From Neptuniibacter sp. (GTDB lineage Bacteria; Pseudomonadota; Gammaproteobacteria; Pseudomonadales; Balneatricaceae), in NCBI GenBank assembly GCA_024686055.1, contig JAIBDV010000024.1, positions 1 through 14,903 on the forward strand: a stretch of DNA of 14,903 nt, in the 5' to 3' direction. Shown here piece after piece: positions 14,434 to 14,903 of this stretch (positions within the stretch are counted from its first letter, which is position 1; each line of letters begins with the position of its first letter). A model generated the notes under the pieces. The model ran no database searches. It worked only from the letters and a program-made list of their open reading frames with translations, and was not told the DNA's origin. The translations under genes were made by a program, and so were the position numbers.

Positions 14434-14903
14434 CCCTGCGCCAACTCAACCGGCTGGCCCTGCGCCAGAGCCGGGCCAGCTGGCGACGGCTGGAATGGCG
14501 TGCACTGGCGGCGGCGTTGCTGATTGCCATCAGCCTCAGCACTCTGCTGGCCGTCACCGGTGACCGGCTGGAACAAAGCCTGAGCCAGCAAAGTGCTGCC
14601 CTGCTCGGCGGCGATCTGGTGCTGTCCAGCAGCCGCCCCCTCAACCCGCAGCGCCGTCAGGCCGCCACCGATGCGGGGCTGAATAGCAGTGCCGTTATTC
14701 AGCTGAGCAGCATGCTCAGCGGTAACGAAAAGTTTGTGCTGGGCTCGATCAAAGCGATCAGCGCGCCCTACCCACTGCGCGGAACCGTCGTCACCACCCC
14801 GCCACAGCCGTCACTTCCGGTACCCGGCACCCTCTGGGCTGAGCAGAGCGTACTGCAACGGCTGGGACTCGCCGTAGGCGACAGCCTCAATCTGGGTTAC
14901 CAG
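14430..14903 (+). CDS. ybbP: FtsX-like ABC permease, YbbP type, N-terminal part (3' end outside window)
   Basis: The frame is open from the ATG at 14430 to the window edge, 158 codons of a protein that is about 800 residues in E. coli. An amphipathic basic start (MTLRQLNRLALRQSRASWRR) is followed by one membrane segment at about 24-43. A periplasmic-type soluble domain then begins (SQQSAALLGGDLVLSSSRPL, a stretch typical of YbbP relatives). It overlaps the ybbA stop codon by 4 bp, and a GC-rich stretch (GAGGAGCG) about 10 bp upstream may serve as ribosome site. With YbbA it should form an inner-membrane ABC complex; a role in extracting lipids or lipid-like molecules is inferred from the TesA neighbour and is unproven. 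Confidence 0.88.
   Translation, partial: MTLRQLNRLALRQSRASWRRLEWRALAAALLIAISLSTLLAVTGDRLEQSLSQQSAALLGGDLVLSSSRPLNPQRRQAATDAGLNSSAVIQLSSMLSGNEKFVLGSIKAISAPYPLRGTVVTTPPQPSLPVPGTLWAEQSVLQRLGLAVGDSLNLGYQ

Noticed and set aside
1..14903. Mobile element, CRISPR array, defence system or biosynthetic cluster
   Set aside because: No transposase, integrase, spaced direct repeats or clustered unknown genes are present. The gene content is conserved core chromosome.

Overview
The window looks like core chromosome of a Gram-negative gammaproteobacterium. The genes read as full-length, slowly evolving housekeeping genes, and gene order is shared with two well-known layouts. The left part (reductase-ubiD-rho-trxA-ppx) follows the order I know from Pseudomonas. 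The middle (nudE, yrfG, hslR, hslO, pckA) follows the Escherichia coli nudE-yrfG-hslR-hslO-pck neighbourhood. A marine Oceanospirillales-type organism is my inference, not something the sequence proves. I see no insertion sequence, prophage, CRISPR array, tRNA or rRNA.

Layout. Positions 1-5750: on the minus strand trxA, rho, ubiD and the 5' part of a 2Fe-2S flavin reductase; on the plus strand ppx, divergent from trxA. A bidirectional terminator at 5762-5799 separates ppx from pckA. Positions 5813-8410: pckA and hslO (minus). Positions 8586-9380: an LpxT-like PAP2 membrane enzyme (plus), lying between hslO and hslR. Positions 9394-10439: hslR and yrfG (minus, overlapping by 4 bp). Positions 10485-11842: nudE and cysQ (plus, overlapping by 4 bp). 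Positions 11902-12183: a small cysteine-containing envelope protein of unknown function (minus). Positions 12478-13062: sodB (plus) with its own promoter and terminator. Positions 13125-13727: tesA (minus), whose start codon shares two bases with that of a ybbA-type ABC ATPase (plus, 13726-14433). The ATPase is followed by a ybbP-type permease that runs off the right end.

Themes: redox and stress (thioredoxin, Hsp33, Hsp15, iron superoxide dismutase), nucleotide and phosphate housekeeping (Ppx, NudE, CysQ, YrfG), ubiquinone synthesis (UbiD), gluconeogenesis (PckA), transcription termination (Rho) and envelope lipids (PAP2, TesA). Translational coupling by ATGA overlaps occurs four times: ubiD/reductase, yrfG/hslR, nudE/cysQ and ybbA/ybbP.

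I found no convincing new multi-gene system. The points most worth a second look are a long near-perfect inverted repeat between trxA and rho, the CATG-overlapping divergent starts of tesA and ybbA, the altered first motif of the LpxT-like protein, the small Cys protein, and an orphan terminator-like hairpin upstream of sodB.
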